Positions 1-8,089 of a DNA stretch of 17,167 nt are shown here, piece after piece; the first letter of the stretch is position 1, and every line of letters starts with the position of its first letter. Below the pieces are notes generated by a model, which searched no databases, was not told the DNA's origin, and saw only the letters and a list, made by a program, of their open reading frames with translations. A program made the position numbers and the translations under genes. This DNA comes from Bacteroidota bacterium (GTDB lineage: Bacteria; Bacteroidota; Bacteroidia; Chitinophagales; Chitinophagaceae), in assembly GCA_023391315.1 (NCBI GenBank), contig JAEWBD010000210.1, forward strand, positions 1 through 17,167, given 5' to 3'.

Positions 1-38
1 GCGGCCACTATCTGGCCTTCTGTAAGCTTCCTTTTCAT
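1..38 (-). CDS. IS3-family transposase OrfA, N-terminal fragment (runs off window)
   Basis: The reading frame starts with ATG at 38-36 and continues off the window edge as MKRKLTEGQIVA. This strongly resembles the opening of IS3-family OrfA proteins, whose small helix-turn-helix domain commonly starts with basic residues followed by a F/LTExQIV motif. OrfA is the DNA-binding part that is fused by programmed frameshifting to the OrfB DDE integrase. Only 12 complete codons are visible, so the assignment rests on this short motif plus its position just inside an apparent IS end. A chance match cannot be excluded. Confidence 0.55.
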   Translation of the reverse strand, partial: MKRKLTEGQIVA

Positions 39-115
39 GTTTATAAATTTTAAAGTTAACAATACATCTTCTTGCTAACTCTAAATGCACCGGCTGAATT
101 ATGGGGAAGCTTACA
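1..115 (-). mobile_element. Left end of an IS3-family-like insertion sequence (partial)
   Basis: Seen: on the minus strand, sequence beginning TGTAAGCTTCCCC at position 115 abruptly replaces the sulfotransferase coding sequence and leads after about 77 bp to an ATG (38-36) that opens a peptide resembling the start of IS3-family OrfA. Known: IS3-family elements usually begin with TG, have imperfect terminal inverted repeats and carry orfA close to the left end. Inferred: the tip is at or very near 115, because the protein family signal upstream continues up to that base and its stop codon (113-111) lies inside the element. The other end, the orfB transposase and the target duplication are outside the window, so subgroup and exact boundary are not fixed. 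Confidence 0.6.
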
Positions 116-755
116 CCTTTTTTAATTCCTTTTTAGGATTTGAAAAAAAATCTTCACTTTTTAAGAAAAGAAATTGTTCCATATTAAAATATTGTAGCCA
201 ATTTTGTATTTGCTTATGGTATAACCCCCTTGAAAAATAAGTGTATCGTTGATGAGCATAGCTATAGTAGTCTTCATCCTTTATCATTTTTTTTTCTTCA
301 TTTTCCACCCTTTCCTTTTCGGCTTCAAACGCTTCTTCGAAAGTTTTAATATTATCATGCTTCTCAGAAGTTTCTTTCCTATATTGTGAAAATGCACGTG
401 AAACTGGCTCACGCAGCAGCACAATAAATTTGGCATTTGGTATGGTTTGCTTAATTCTTTTTGCTACATGTGGATGAAATATATAATACGGTGTAGCTTC
501 ACCTGGTATCTTATTTGATAGAATGGGGAAATAGGCCTTATACCACGAAAGTCCCTTCTTAAAATTGAGATCGAAAAAATGTACTTCTTTTTTTATTGGT
601 AAATATACCTGTGGATGTTGCTTAAGATAATAAGTCAGGGATGTAGTACCACCTTTTTGTACTCCGATAATAATAAATTTGGGCAACTGCCGAACTCCTG
701 AGGTAAGCATCCGGAAACTAAAAAATACGTTTTTTATTAATTTCTTAAATATCAT
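111..755 (-). CDS. PAPS-dependent sulfotransferase, C-terminus cut off by IS insertion
   Basis: Predicted carbohydrate sulfotransferase transferring sulfate from PAPS to a sugar hydroxyl or amine. The 5'-phosphosulfate loop is GVQKGGTTSL (residues 31-40), and the 3'-phosphate-binding segment is LREPVSRAFSQY (114-125) with the usual Arg and Ser. KEVHFFD (56-62) and GEATPYY (85-91) are also typical of the NDST-like/Sulfotransfer_1 group. The protein is 214 residues, whereas relatives are usually about 270-300. The conserved end following 'FSNPKKEL' (normally a short helix and a Trp-containing C-terminus) is missing. The last codon GTG and stop TAA are formed by the IS tip. It is the last gene of the polysaccharide operon, 21 bp after the first GT4 gene. 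Both cofactor sites remain, but loss of the C-terminal fold probably makes it inactive (inference). The ATG at 755 is the only sensible start. Confidence 0.85.
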   Translation of the reverse strand: MIFKKLIKNVFFSFRMLTSGVRQLPKFIIIGVQKGGTTSLTYYLKQHPQVYLPIKKEVHFFDLNFKKGLSWYKAYFPILSNKIPGEATPYYIFHPHVAKRIKQTIPNAKFIVLLREPVSRAFSQYRKETSEKHDNIKTFEEAFEAEKERVENEEKKMIKDEDYYSYAHQRYTYFSRGLYHKQIQNWLQYFNMEQFLFLKSEDFFSNPKKELKKV

Positions 756-776
756 AAACTTATATTTAGGGATTTA

Positions 777-1913
777 CTATTTAAATAGTCGTTGCAGTTG
801 AGGAACAATAACCGAGGGGGCATACTTTAATTTATAACTTTGCCTTGCATTTCGCGCCACTCTCTCCCAATTTTCAATATCAGAAAGTTTATACAAGCTT
901 TGTACTATTGCATTAACATCTTTAGGATTTACTAAATGCCCATTCACATTATCTTGAATTAGATCCGGTATGGAAGCGTGATATGTGCTGATTACAGGTG
1001 TAGCCGCATTTAAAGCTTCTATTATAGAAAAAGGTTGCGCTTCTATAGGATAATAAGTTGGTAGCACAAATATGTCTGCTTTTAAAAAGAAAGATTTTAG
1101 CTTTTGGCGATCGTTTATAGAATCATAAACCTTTACGTTAGATGAAAGATCTATTTCATCAAGACTATTAATATAATCTTCACGAATTTTCTGAGAAGGC
1201 CAGCCGCCAATTAAATAAATAGTAAAATCAATTTTTGGATAATTCCTTTTGAAAATTCCTGCAGCTATTGTCAAATCTTTATAACCCTTTTCTTCAATCA
1301 TATTACTTATAAAAAAAATCGATATCTCTCTGAATCCATTATTCTTTTTATATTGAATTTTATTTTCAATTTCAGAATCACTACATATTATGTCTGACGA
1401 GATCATATTCGGGATATAAGCAACTTTGCCGGGCTCAATATAACTATTCACTTTATTAAGCAGCAAGCTGTTAAAAATCATAATATCAACCTTCTTTAAA
1501 AGCCACTTAAGTCTCTTATTATAGAAACCTTTCTTAAAGTTATCACCGTAATTACCTGAATGTATCTGGGCTACAATTTTTGCTTTACTGAAAGTTTTAA
1601 TAATGTAAGTATATATAACATCTCTTAATAAAGAAAATTTAGTTGAACTATAAACTACATATACGTATTTATAATTGCCGGTTACCAGAGAAAAAATAAG
1701 CTGCAATATCTTAAAAATTAAGATAAATAAATACCGCAAATCGAAATCTCCTGATTTGCGTTCCAGCCTCTTTTTGTCAACAATATTAATTTTATCACAA
1801 GGAGCTACAACATTATTTATACAATCAAAAGTTAGCTTAGTACCAATAGTTTGACCGGTATTTGGAGGAGGAAAGCTACAAAAAAAAAGAATTTGCTTTT
1901 GCTTAGTTGGCAT
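777..1913 (-). CDS. Glycosyltransferase family 4 (GT-B fold)
   Basis: Predicted cytoplasmic retaining glycosyltransferase that adds one sugar from a nucleotide-sugar donor to the lipid-linked repeat unit. The 378-residue length is normal for a GT4 enzyme. The C-terminal Rossmann half (about 195-378) carries the family hallmark E-x7-E as EAQPFSIIE (291-299), followed by ALNAATPVIST (300-310) and the donor-contacting region LIQDNVNGHLV. The N-terminal acceptor half starts ILFFCSFPPPNTGQT, with a glycine-containing loop typical of group 1 transferases. It lies 33 bp downstream of another GT4 gene and 21 bp upstream of the truncated sulfotransferase. Donor and linkage cannot be read from sequence. 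Confidence 0.9.
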   Translation of the reverse strand: MPTKQKQILFFCSFPPPNTGQTIGTKLTFDCINNVVAPCDKINIVDKKRLERKSGDFDLRYLFILIFKILQLIFSLVTGNYKYVYVVYSSTKFSLLRDVIYTYIIKTFSKAKIVAQIHSGNYGDNFKKGFYNKRLKWLLKKVDIMIFNSLLLNKVNSYIEPGKVAYIPNMISSDIICSDSEIENKIQYKKNNGFREISIFFISNMIEEKGYKDLTIAAGIFKRNYPKIDFTIYLIGGWPSQKIREDYINSLDEIDLSSNVKVYDSINDRQKLKSFFLKADIFVLPTYYPIEAQPFSIIEALNAATPVISTYHASIPDLIQDNVNGHLVNPKDVNAIVQSLYKLSDIENWERVARNARQSYKLKYAPSVIVPQLQRLFK

Positions 1914-1946
1914 TCTGTTATTTATATTCTTACCTGGAACTAATTT

Positions 1947-3032
1947 TTACTTAATTGCAGTAAAATACTGCTTATATACAGCAACTACATTTTCAGGAGA
2001 CATTTTTTTAATTTTTTCCCTGGCATAATCTAACTGAGGGGCGTAGTCTTGATCAAATAATGATGATTCTATGACCTCCGAAATTTCTTGTTCATTATTT
2101 AAATTATTGACATAGTATTTAAACTGATTACCTAATATATTTGTATGCTCAGTAATTTTTGATACTACGATTTTATTATTCAATGAAACATTTTCGATTA
2201 CTGTATTTGGCAAACCTTCATAGTTGCTTACACTGACGAAAATATCTGTCGAAGCAAAATAATCAAGTATGTTTTTTTGAAAAGGCATAACAATAACCTG
2301 ATGGTCTTTTTGCTTTTCTTTAATGATACTTACAATTTTATCTTTTAAAGAGCCTTTTCCAATAATATAAAACCTGCCATCCGGGTATTTATCAGCTAAT
2401 AAACAAAAGGCCCTTGCAAGTGTCAACACATTTTTTTGTTCTTCAAGCCTACCGGCAAATAAAATTTTAGGGCTTCCATTTATTACATTATGATTAAGCT
2501 TTTTTACATCTGGTTTGTATAGAATATTGGGGGCTATTACTATTTTTTTACCGGGAATAAACCTTTTTCTCCAATAAGACTTACCTTCTTCGGAATTGCA
2601 GATAATTAAATCAGAAAATCGTCCAACGATTGCCCTTAAAACATACCTGTAATCAAAGAAAGAATATTTAGAGGAACGTTCAGCAAGAATCCATTTAATT
2701 TTTTTAAATTTAATTTTTAAGAAAAATGCAAGCACGTCCGGCGCCTGCATCCAGGTAAATACAATATCAGGCTCAATCTTGGCAATTATATTTTTAGTTA
2801 AGGGAATATTTTCAAAACTATATAAAGATGAAGAGGGTACTTTAAAGATTTGTATTTTCTCCTGGTTTACCATATGAAAATTAATTCCTTCAAAAAAATA
2901 AACAAGGCTGATACTAAGATTTTCATCTTTTTGTAATTCATTAATCAAATATGCACATTGCTTTTCCGCTCCACCACCGCCAAACCCATTTATGAAAAAA
3001 CATATTTTTAATTTACTATTATTATCATTCAT
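1947..3032 (-). CDS. Glycosyltransferase family 4 (GT-B fold)
   Basis: Second retaining glycosyltransferase of the locus, 361 residues. The N-terminus has the motif NGFGGGGAEKQ (residues 15-25), which marks many GT4 enzymes of O-antigen and capsule loci. LFAGRLEEQKN (191-201) opens the C-terminal nucleotide-binding half, and E-x7-E is EGLPNTVIE (272-280). It should act in the cytoplasm on an undecaprenyl-diphosphate-linked acceptor (family knowledge). It starts 11 bp after the stop of the upstream sulfotransferase gene, so the two are probably co-transcribed. With only two GT genes visible, the repeat unit is either short or built with transferases encoded elsewhere. Confidence 0.9.
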   Translation of the reverse strand: MNDNNSKLKICFFINGFGGGGAEKQCAYLINELQKDENLSISLVYFFEGINFHMVNQEKIQIFKVPSSSLYSFENIPLTKNIIAKIEPDIVFTWMQAPDVLAFFLKIKFKKIKWILAERSSKYSFFDYRYVLRAIVGRFSDLIICNSEEGKSYWRKRFIPGKKIVIAPNILYKPDVKKLNHNVINGSPKILFAGRLEEQKNVLTLARAFCLLADKYPDGRFYIIGKGSLKDKIVSIIKEKQKDHQVIVMPFQKNILDYFASTDIFVSVSNYEGLPNTVIENVSLNNKIVVSKITEHTNILGNQFKYYVNNLNNEQEISEVIESSLFDQDYAPQLDYAREKIKKMSPENVVAVYKQYFTAIK

Positions 3033-3043
3033 TAAATTGAGCT

Positions 3044-3988
3044 TTAGATAATATCATTAAAAGAGTTTGTGGGGATGCCATCATTTGCTTTATAAATATC
3101 AATATCAAAGAGGTCTAAAACATACTGTGCATCTATAATATCCTTACCTGAAACTTTCTTTTTCCATTTATTTAAAATGGCTTCAGATGAATAATTCTGA
3201 GTGATAATCTTTTTAGTTAGGGCATCAGATTTTGCAGTCGTTTTAGATGGTTTTGTGATATAGCTATGTATAACTTCTTTATCATTTAAATTTAAGTAAG
3301 GTGCAAGCATATCAATAGATTTTTGCGGATTGATAACCATCTCCTCATATAAAATTCCTTTGTACTTGTTATCCTTAACATCTTTTACGGGATAATAATT
3401 TTCAAAGCACCAATCAACTACTGCCTTTTGCAAAAAACTGCCTTTGTCCATAATTATCCTTGCTTCATTTAAAATTGTATTAGGAATACCCGAAGAAAAG
3501 TCCTTTGTAAAAAATGTTGCAAGCCTTGGTAATGCTTCTCTAGAAACCGATACTGCAAGAGGGTGTCTAATCAATAATAGCGGAATTGCATTACAACTTT
3601 CGGCCAGCAAAATTACTTGGTCCTCCATTGAATGCAATATTTTAAATACGATACGATTAGTTCTAAATCTAAAAAAGGTGCTAAACGGATTTGGATTCAA
3701 ATTTCTTATAGTACCATCATTTATTTTTTTAAAATAGGAAATTATCTGATTTGTATAGGCATGATTATATAATTGATCCCATTCATGAATACCTAATAAT
3801 TTTCTCACAATCGGATTACGTAAATTATCCGGTTCATTACAATATTTAAAGCCCGGTTGGGACCATATTAGCTCCATCAACCAAGTTGACCCACTTCTTG
3901 GAGTAGAGATAACTAATACACTTTTTTGTTTTCCAAGGGTATGTTGATTACTATGAGATTTAATAAAGGTTTTGACTTTTGTTAACAT
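3044..3988 (-). CDS. PAPS-dependent sulfotransferase
   Basis: Predicted carbohydrate sulfotransferase, 314 residues, the most complete of the locus. The PAPS 5'-phosphosulfate loop is ISTPRSGSTWL (27-37), followed by NEPDNLRNP (51-59), as in the Sulfotransfer_1/3 clan. The 3'-phosphate site is LLIRHPLAVSVSR (138-150), with the Arg and the Ser of the signature. The ATG at 3988 lies 29 bp inside the end of the polymerase gene. The next in-frame Met is residue 38, beyond the PAPS loop, so 3988 is the only workable start and the overlap is real. No signal peptide or membrane helix is evident, so sulfation probably happens on cytoplasmic lipid-linked intermediates (inference). Confidence 0.88.
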   Translation of the reverse strand: MLTKVKTFIKSHSNQHTLGKQKSVLVISTPRSGSTWLMELIWSQPGFKYCNEPDNLRNPIVRKLLGIHEWDQLYNHAYTNQIISYFKKINDGTIRNLNPNPFSTFFRFRTNRIVFKILHSMEDQVILLAESCNAIPLLLIRHPLAVSVSREALPRLATFFTKDFSSGIPNTILNEARIIMDKGSFLQKAVVDWCFENYYPVKDVKDNKYKGILYEEMVINPQKSIDMLAPYLNLNDKEVIHSYITKPSKTTAKSDALTKKIITQNYSSEAILNKWKKKVSGKDIIDAQYVLDLFDIDIYKANDGIPTNSFNDII

Positions 3989-5294
3989 AGTGGGGGGCTT
4001 TTATATAAAATTTATACATCAGGCCTAAAGTAAGACCTAATGTTATAACTAACGATCTATTCCAAAACAAATCATTAATAGAAAATCCCAAAATAAAAAT
4101 GAAGAATATGAATACCTTAAGAGGATCAAAACGATAATCACTATTTTTTTTCGCAAACAAGTAGGTTTTAATTAAAGCATATACATAAATAATCGGATAA
4201 AATATACCGTATTCTAAAGTGCTTTCCACATACTGATTTTGACTAACATTTTTAAAAGCGCCCGAAGCTAATTTGTCTCTTATAAACTGTGGCCCAAAAC
4301 CAAACAAAGGATTTTGCTTTATATAATTAAAATAAACGCCTAATATTGAGATTCTATTACTCAAACTTTCATCTTCTAACGAGCCGCTTCCCGCTACAGA
4401 AGAGCCTAACTGATTAAAGATATTCAACCGGTAACCTAATGGATTATTGTGTGATATTAATATAAGAGATACGCCGTTTACAAGCCACAAAAATAATATT
4501 ATACCAACAATAAACGTAAACGGAATTAACGCAGCAGCGTCATTTTTTTTTATGCGATATCTAACGTTTAATATACTAAAAACTATACGAACAAAGAAAA
4601 AAATCAACAATATAAATAATATAATAAGAGATGTTCTTGAACCTGTTATAAAAATCATTGAAACACTAATTATTATACAGCCTAAATAATAACTTAGTCT
4701 TTTAGGCAAAAAGTCAGTAGTTAATAATAGAATCAAAAAACATATTACTGTAAATGCAGCCCTGTTGGGAGCAACAAAAAAGCTGACTCCTCTGTCGAGC
4801 GAAGAACCATAAACAACGTATGCTTTTTCTGTATTGGATGCGTCTCCTATCTTTCTAAACAAATCAAACCAGGTATAGTTCAAAATAAACCCTATGATTG
4901 TTGATATAACACTACCCCAAATCAATATTAAAATCCACTTCTTTGAAACATTAAAAGCCAATATTGCTGACGCAACAAATAAAGATCCGAATAATGCAGT
5001 AAAAGAAATCCAATAACCCATTTCTGACAACTCCATAAATCCCAGTACAAAACTCAATGTAATCATTATAACAGGGAATAGTAACGTTATGAAAAGCCAT
5101 AACATTGGAATTCTTGTGCTAAAAAGTTTCTTTGCAGACTGAAAATTTATAACTATGTATATCGCATTAATTATTAAGGTGACTGTAGAAATAATTGATG
5201 TTCCTGTAGACAAAATCCAAGAAAGGACTCTGTATGTTTCAGATAGATTAAGAAATAAAATTATTGAATAAAATATATGGCTAACCTTTCTCAA
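3960..5294 (-). CDS. wzy: O-antigen/capsule polymerase, Wzy / O-antigen-ligase-like
   Basis: Polytopic inner-membrane protein of 444 residues with about ten to twelve hydrophobic segments. Known family: Wzy polymerases and O-antigen ligases join undecaprenyl-linked repeats at the periplasmic face. Supporting motifs are NRAAF (177-181), GSRTSL (218-223) and the large-loop signature NPLFGFGP (328-335), followed by SQNQYVESTLEYG (351-363). These match the Wzy_C/PF04932-type loop. Beside a Wzx and sulfotransferases, polymerase is more likely than ligase. The frame has no ATG near its beginning: it opens with TTG at 5294, an in-frame stop lies three codons upstream, and the first internal Met (about residue 87) would remove the first membrane segments. 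TTG is therefore the likely start. Confidence 0.85.
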   Translation of the reverse strand: MRKVSHIFYSIILFLNLSETYRVLSWILSTGTSIISTVTLIINAIYIVINFQSAKKLFSTRIPMLWLFITLLFPVIMITLSFVLGFMELSEMGYWISFTALFGSLFVASAILAFNVSKKWILILIWGSVISTIIGFILNYTWFDLFRKIGDASNTEKAYVVYGSSLDRGVSFFVAPNRAAFTVICFLILLLTTDFLPKRLSYYLGCIIISVSMIFITGSRTSLIILFILLIFFFVRIVFSILNVRYRIKKNDAAALIPFTFIVGIILFLWLVNGVSLILISHNNPLGYRLNIFNQLGSSVAGSGSLEDESLSNRISILGVYFNYIKQNPLFGFGPQFIRDKLASGAFKNVSQNQYVESTLEYGIFYPIIYVYALIKTYLFAKKNSDYRFDPLKVFIFFIFILGFSINDLFWNRSLVITLGLTLGLMYKFYIKAPHYVNKSQNLY

Positions 5295-5351
5295 AAAGAT
5301 CTATTTAATTAATTCATTATAATTGCCAAATTTATCAAAACAACGTTTATC

Positions 5352-5924
5352 TCAATCTTTTACCGGGTTTGATTTATCATTTAGGAATACCCGCATTTCC
5401 ATATTTGCAGTAATTTTTTTGATAGCGTCAATTTTTGATACTTCTTTTGTCATGATAGCATCTGAGAGATAAGTTCCAAGTACTTTGTTTTTATAGTCAA
5501 AAAAGTCCCCAATGATCTTTGCGGGGTTTCCCGCAATGATACTTCCACTCGGTATTGATTTTGTAACAATCGAACCAGCCCCTACTATAACATTATCGCC
5601 TATACATACTCCCGGCATTATAATAGAGTTAACTCCAATAAATACATTATTACCAATTTTAACCTTCCTATACATATAGCGTCGTCCTTGCTGGTCGTTA
5701 AAAAGCCATGTACTTCCATCATGTGTAAGTATAATTACATCCTTTGTAATAGTAACATTATTTCCTATCTCAATCAAAAAGGGTTCTGTTCCAAATCTTC
5801 TGGTAAAAATTCTGCAGTTTTTGCCGATTGAAACCCCTATGCTTTTAGCATAGTAAGCCCCTCCTTTTGTGATCCAGATAAATTCTTGATGCATTTTTTT
5901 ATATAATCTATAAAGAATATTCAT
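5352..5924 (-). CDS. Left-handed beta-helix (hexapeptide) O-acyltransferase
   Basis: Predicted O-acetyl/acyltransferase of the LbH family, 190 residues, which would decorate a sugar of the repeat unit from acyl-CoA. Hexapeptide repeats run through residues 30-135: IGVSIGKNC, IEIGNNVTI, VKIGNNVFIGVNSIIMPG and IGDNVIVGAGSIV. They are closed by the typical IPSGSIIAGNPAKIIG (124-139). His68 in ILTHDGS is the likely catalytic base, as in maltose/galactoside-type acetyltransferases. The ATG overlaps the stop of the preceding sulfotransferase gene by four bases (ATGA), indicating translational coupling. The acyl group and acceptor are not predictable. Confidence 0.9.
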   Translation of the reverse strand: MNILYRLYKKMHQEFIWITKGGAYYAKSIGVSIGKNCRIFTRRFGTEPFLIEIGNNVTITKDVIILTHDGSTWLFNDQQGRRYMYRKVKIGNNVFIGVNSIIMPGVCIGDNVIVGAGSIVTKSIPSGSIIAGNPAKIIGDFFDYKNKVLGTYLSDAIMTKEVSKIDAIKKITANMEMRVFLNDKSNPVKD

Positions 5925-6763
5925 TTATTTTTGCTTAATTGTAAATAAACCTTTCGATTAAAATTACTTACAGGCCATTCGAAGCACGAACTCACGTGTG
6001 AAAACCATATCGAGTCATATTCGAGATTATTTGAATCAAAATTTATTTTTAGGGTAGGGCTTCCCAAAATTTCATGAAACTTATGCATATTTTCCAAATC
6101 ACTTTTCTTGCCCAAGGTGCAAAAATCTGACAGTTCACTAATTTGTTTGGAAAAGAAAAATATCAGCTTATCATAAGAAATAATTTTATAGTTGTTAGCT
6201 AAATTTTTATCTAAAAATGATAATAGTTTTTTGTTAGAGTAAAGCCATTTGTACATTTCTAATAAATTGCTTCTTTGATGAATTCCCGCTCTTCGTTGAT
6301 GTTTTTTTGTGGAATATAGCCATCCTCTATAATCTCTTATACACATTATTACCTTCACTTTTCCCTTAAATTTATTAATATTTAATATATATTTAAGACT
6401 CGCTATATTTTTTGATGAATCAATTATTATATGATTTGGATAAACTTGCTCCGCTTTTGCGTATACAAGTTCAATCGCGGATTCTATATCCCGAGCTGTT
6501 CGGATATCATTTTCTAAATCACTCCAAAAAATGTCTTTACGAACACGCTCAATAAGCTCAATATATGTTTTTGGTGTCCAATAATTTTCACTTTTAAGCC
6601 CAAGTTTTATTTTCCATTTAGATGGTTGTATGTTAATATTTTTAATAGCTTGAATTGTTTGAATTACTTCACCGAGAGCCACTACATTCTCATAACGTAC
6701 CAATTGCGACTGTAAAAATGTTGTTCCGCTTCTTGTTAAACCCGCAATAAAAATTATAGACAT
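5921..6763 (-). CDS. Sulfotransferase (Sulfotransfer_3-like)
   Basis: Third sulfotransferase-clan protein of the locus, 280 residues. The N-terminal PAPS loop is IAGLTRSGTTFLQSQL (6-21). The segment IIIDSSKN (112-119) is characteristic of the Sulfotransfer_3 branch, and CIRDYRGWLYSTKKH (141-155) occupies the 3'-phosphate-binding position. It is quite different in sequence from the other two sulfotransferases, so it is a distinct enzyme rather than a recent duplicate and probably modifies another position. The stop overlaps the acyltransferase start by four bases, and the flippase gene ends 9 bp upstream of its ATG. No transmembrane helix is seen. Confidence in the clan is high; confidence in the substrate is low. 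Confidence 0.82.
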   Translation of the reverse strand: MSIIFIAGLTRSGTTFLQSQLVRYENVVALGEVIQTIQAIKNINIQPSKWKIKLGLKSENYWTPKTYIELIERVRKDIFWSDLENDIRTARDIESAIELVYAKAEQVYPNHIIIDSSKNIASLKYILNINKFKGKVKVIMCIRDYRGWLYSTKKHQRRAGIHQRSNLLEMYKWLYSNKKLLSFLDKNLANNYKIISYDKLIFFFSKQISELSDFCTLGKKSDLENMHKFHEILGSPTLKINFDSNNLEYDSIWFSHVSSCFEWPVSNFNRKVYLQLSKNK

Positions 6764-6772
6764 AGAATTTAA

Positions 6773-8089
6773 TTAATAAGGGAATACAGTAGCATTTATT
6801 CCAACAACTTTTTTTACATAAACAACCATTGTAACGTTTCTAACAATGACTGAAATTGCTATTGCTATTGAGGCGCCCATTATACCCCAGAGATTTATAA
6901 AAAAATAATTTAAAACAATACAAATTAATGCACTGGCTGCTGTTATGTAAAAAGCTTCCTTTTGATGTTTTGTCATAGACATTAATAATCCTACAGAGCC
7001 ACTGAGTGCATTGAATACATTGCTGATTAAAATAATTATCAATGGCCAGAAAGCTACTTTAAACTCTTCACCAAAAAGACTTAAAATAGGTTTGCCAAAA
7101 AAGACTACAGGCATGGATATAAAAATAGTAAATACGAAGATGAGCCAGGCAGACTGTTTAACTGTTTTTTGAAGCCCTTTCATATCTCCTGCACCGTATA
7201 ACTTCGAAATTATCGGTGCTTCTACAAAGTTCACCGCTGTTAACCCAAATAAAATTATATTATCAATCTTAAGTGCCGCATTATAAATACCTACGTCTTT
7301 CGGCGTCATTAAAAGCCCGATCATAAACACATCTGCAGTTTTTAAAAGTATCTGCAAGCTGCTCGTGAACAACATAGGCAATGATGTTGACAGCCATTCC
7401 TTTATAGCATATACAGGTTTTGCGAATTGTAGTTCTTTAATCTTAAACCTATTCAAACCAATAATCTGATATATTAAAATTATAAGGTTTGATCCGACAT
7501 AAATCCAGGCAAAAGCAACAGCGCTAATGTTTTTTGTTATTAAATAATAAATACTGATATTAAAAAAAGATAGTAGAGCAGGCAATAAAACGTAGTTTGG
7601 CAGTAATGCTAAGGTTAATTTATGTCTTGCCTGCGCAGTAGCTATTAATAAATTTACAAAAGCATATAGTGGCAAAGACAAAATAAAAACCATGTAGGGG
7701 TCCCTATTCTCAGGAAGTACATATTTGGTATGGTATATAACAATATAGCTGATTGCTATTGCAAGAATAGACATACAGGTTATACCCAGATATGTAAACC
7801 TTTTATATCCTTTTAAATGCGACCAGCTCTTTTCTTCTAATTTCCGTGGATAATAGCGTAGCGTATATGTACCAAATCCTAATAATGTAGGGATAAGCAA
7901 TAATTTTTGTAAATTAGTAGAGAAACTATAAACACCATAGGTATTTACCCCCAAGAAACGGGCGAGCACCACATTACTTAAAAAAGCGGCGGCGGCACCA
8001 AATACCTGATAAATAAACGCCTTTCTCACTTTTTTAACCAGGTCCTGTTTGAAAAGATTCTTCAGTTTAGCACCTAAAGGAGCTTTCAT
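6773..8089 (-). CDS. wzx: Wzx-type polysaccharide flippase (MOP superfamily)
   Basis: Polytopic inner-membrane transporter that should flip undecaprenyl-diphosphate-linked repeat units to the periplasm. The protein is nearly all hydrophobic helices, with the polysaccharide_synt-type N-terminus (FIYQVFGAAAAFLSNVVLARFLG, then TYGVYSFSTNLQKLL). A second half resembles the first (MLFTSSLQILLKTADVFMIGLLM, then VGIYNAALKI), as in MOP exporters. The frame is also open to an ATG at 8116. I prefer the ATG at 8089 (438 residues) because it overlaps the epimerase stop as TAATG, a common translational-coupling arrangement, and because the nine residues upstream add nothing family-like. A start at 8116 would overlap the epimerase gene by 28 bp. 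Confidence 0.87.
   Translation of the reverse strand: MKAPLGAKLKNLFKQDLVKKVRKAFIYQVFGAAAAFLSNVVLARFLGVNTYGVYSFSTNLQKLLLIPTLLGFGTYTLRYYPRKLEEKSWSHLKGYKRFTYLGITCMSILAIAISYIVIYHTKYVLPENRDPYMVFILSLPLYAFVNLLIATAQARHKLTLALLPNYVLLPALLSFFNISIYYLITKNISAVAFAWIYVGSNLIILIYQIIGLNRFKIKELQFAKPVYAIKEWLSTSLPMLFTSSLQILLKTADVFMIGLLMTPKDVGIYNAALKIDNIILFGLTAVNFVEAPIISKLYGAGDMKGLQKTVKQSAWLIFVFTIFISMPVVFFGKPILSLFGEEFKVAFWPLIIILISNVFNALSGSVGLLMSMTKHQKEAFYITAASALICIVLNYFFINLWGIMGASIAIAISVIVRNVTMVVYVKKVVGINATVFPY

Noticed and set aside
1..120. Frameshift as the explanation for the short sulfotransferase
   Set aside because: A neighbouring frame stays open to the window edge, but its translation does not resemble a sulfotransferase C-terminus, while the DNA looks like an IS end with an OrfA start.
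3444..4689. Plus-strand frames opposite the sulfotransferase and polymerase genes
   Set aside because: They lie wholly within genes with clear motifs and encode low-complexity peptides.
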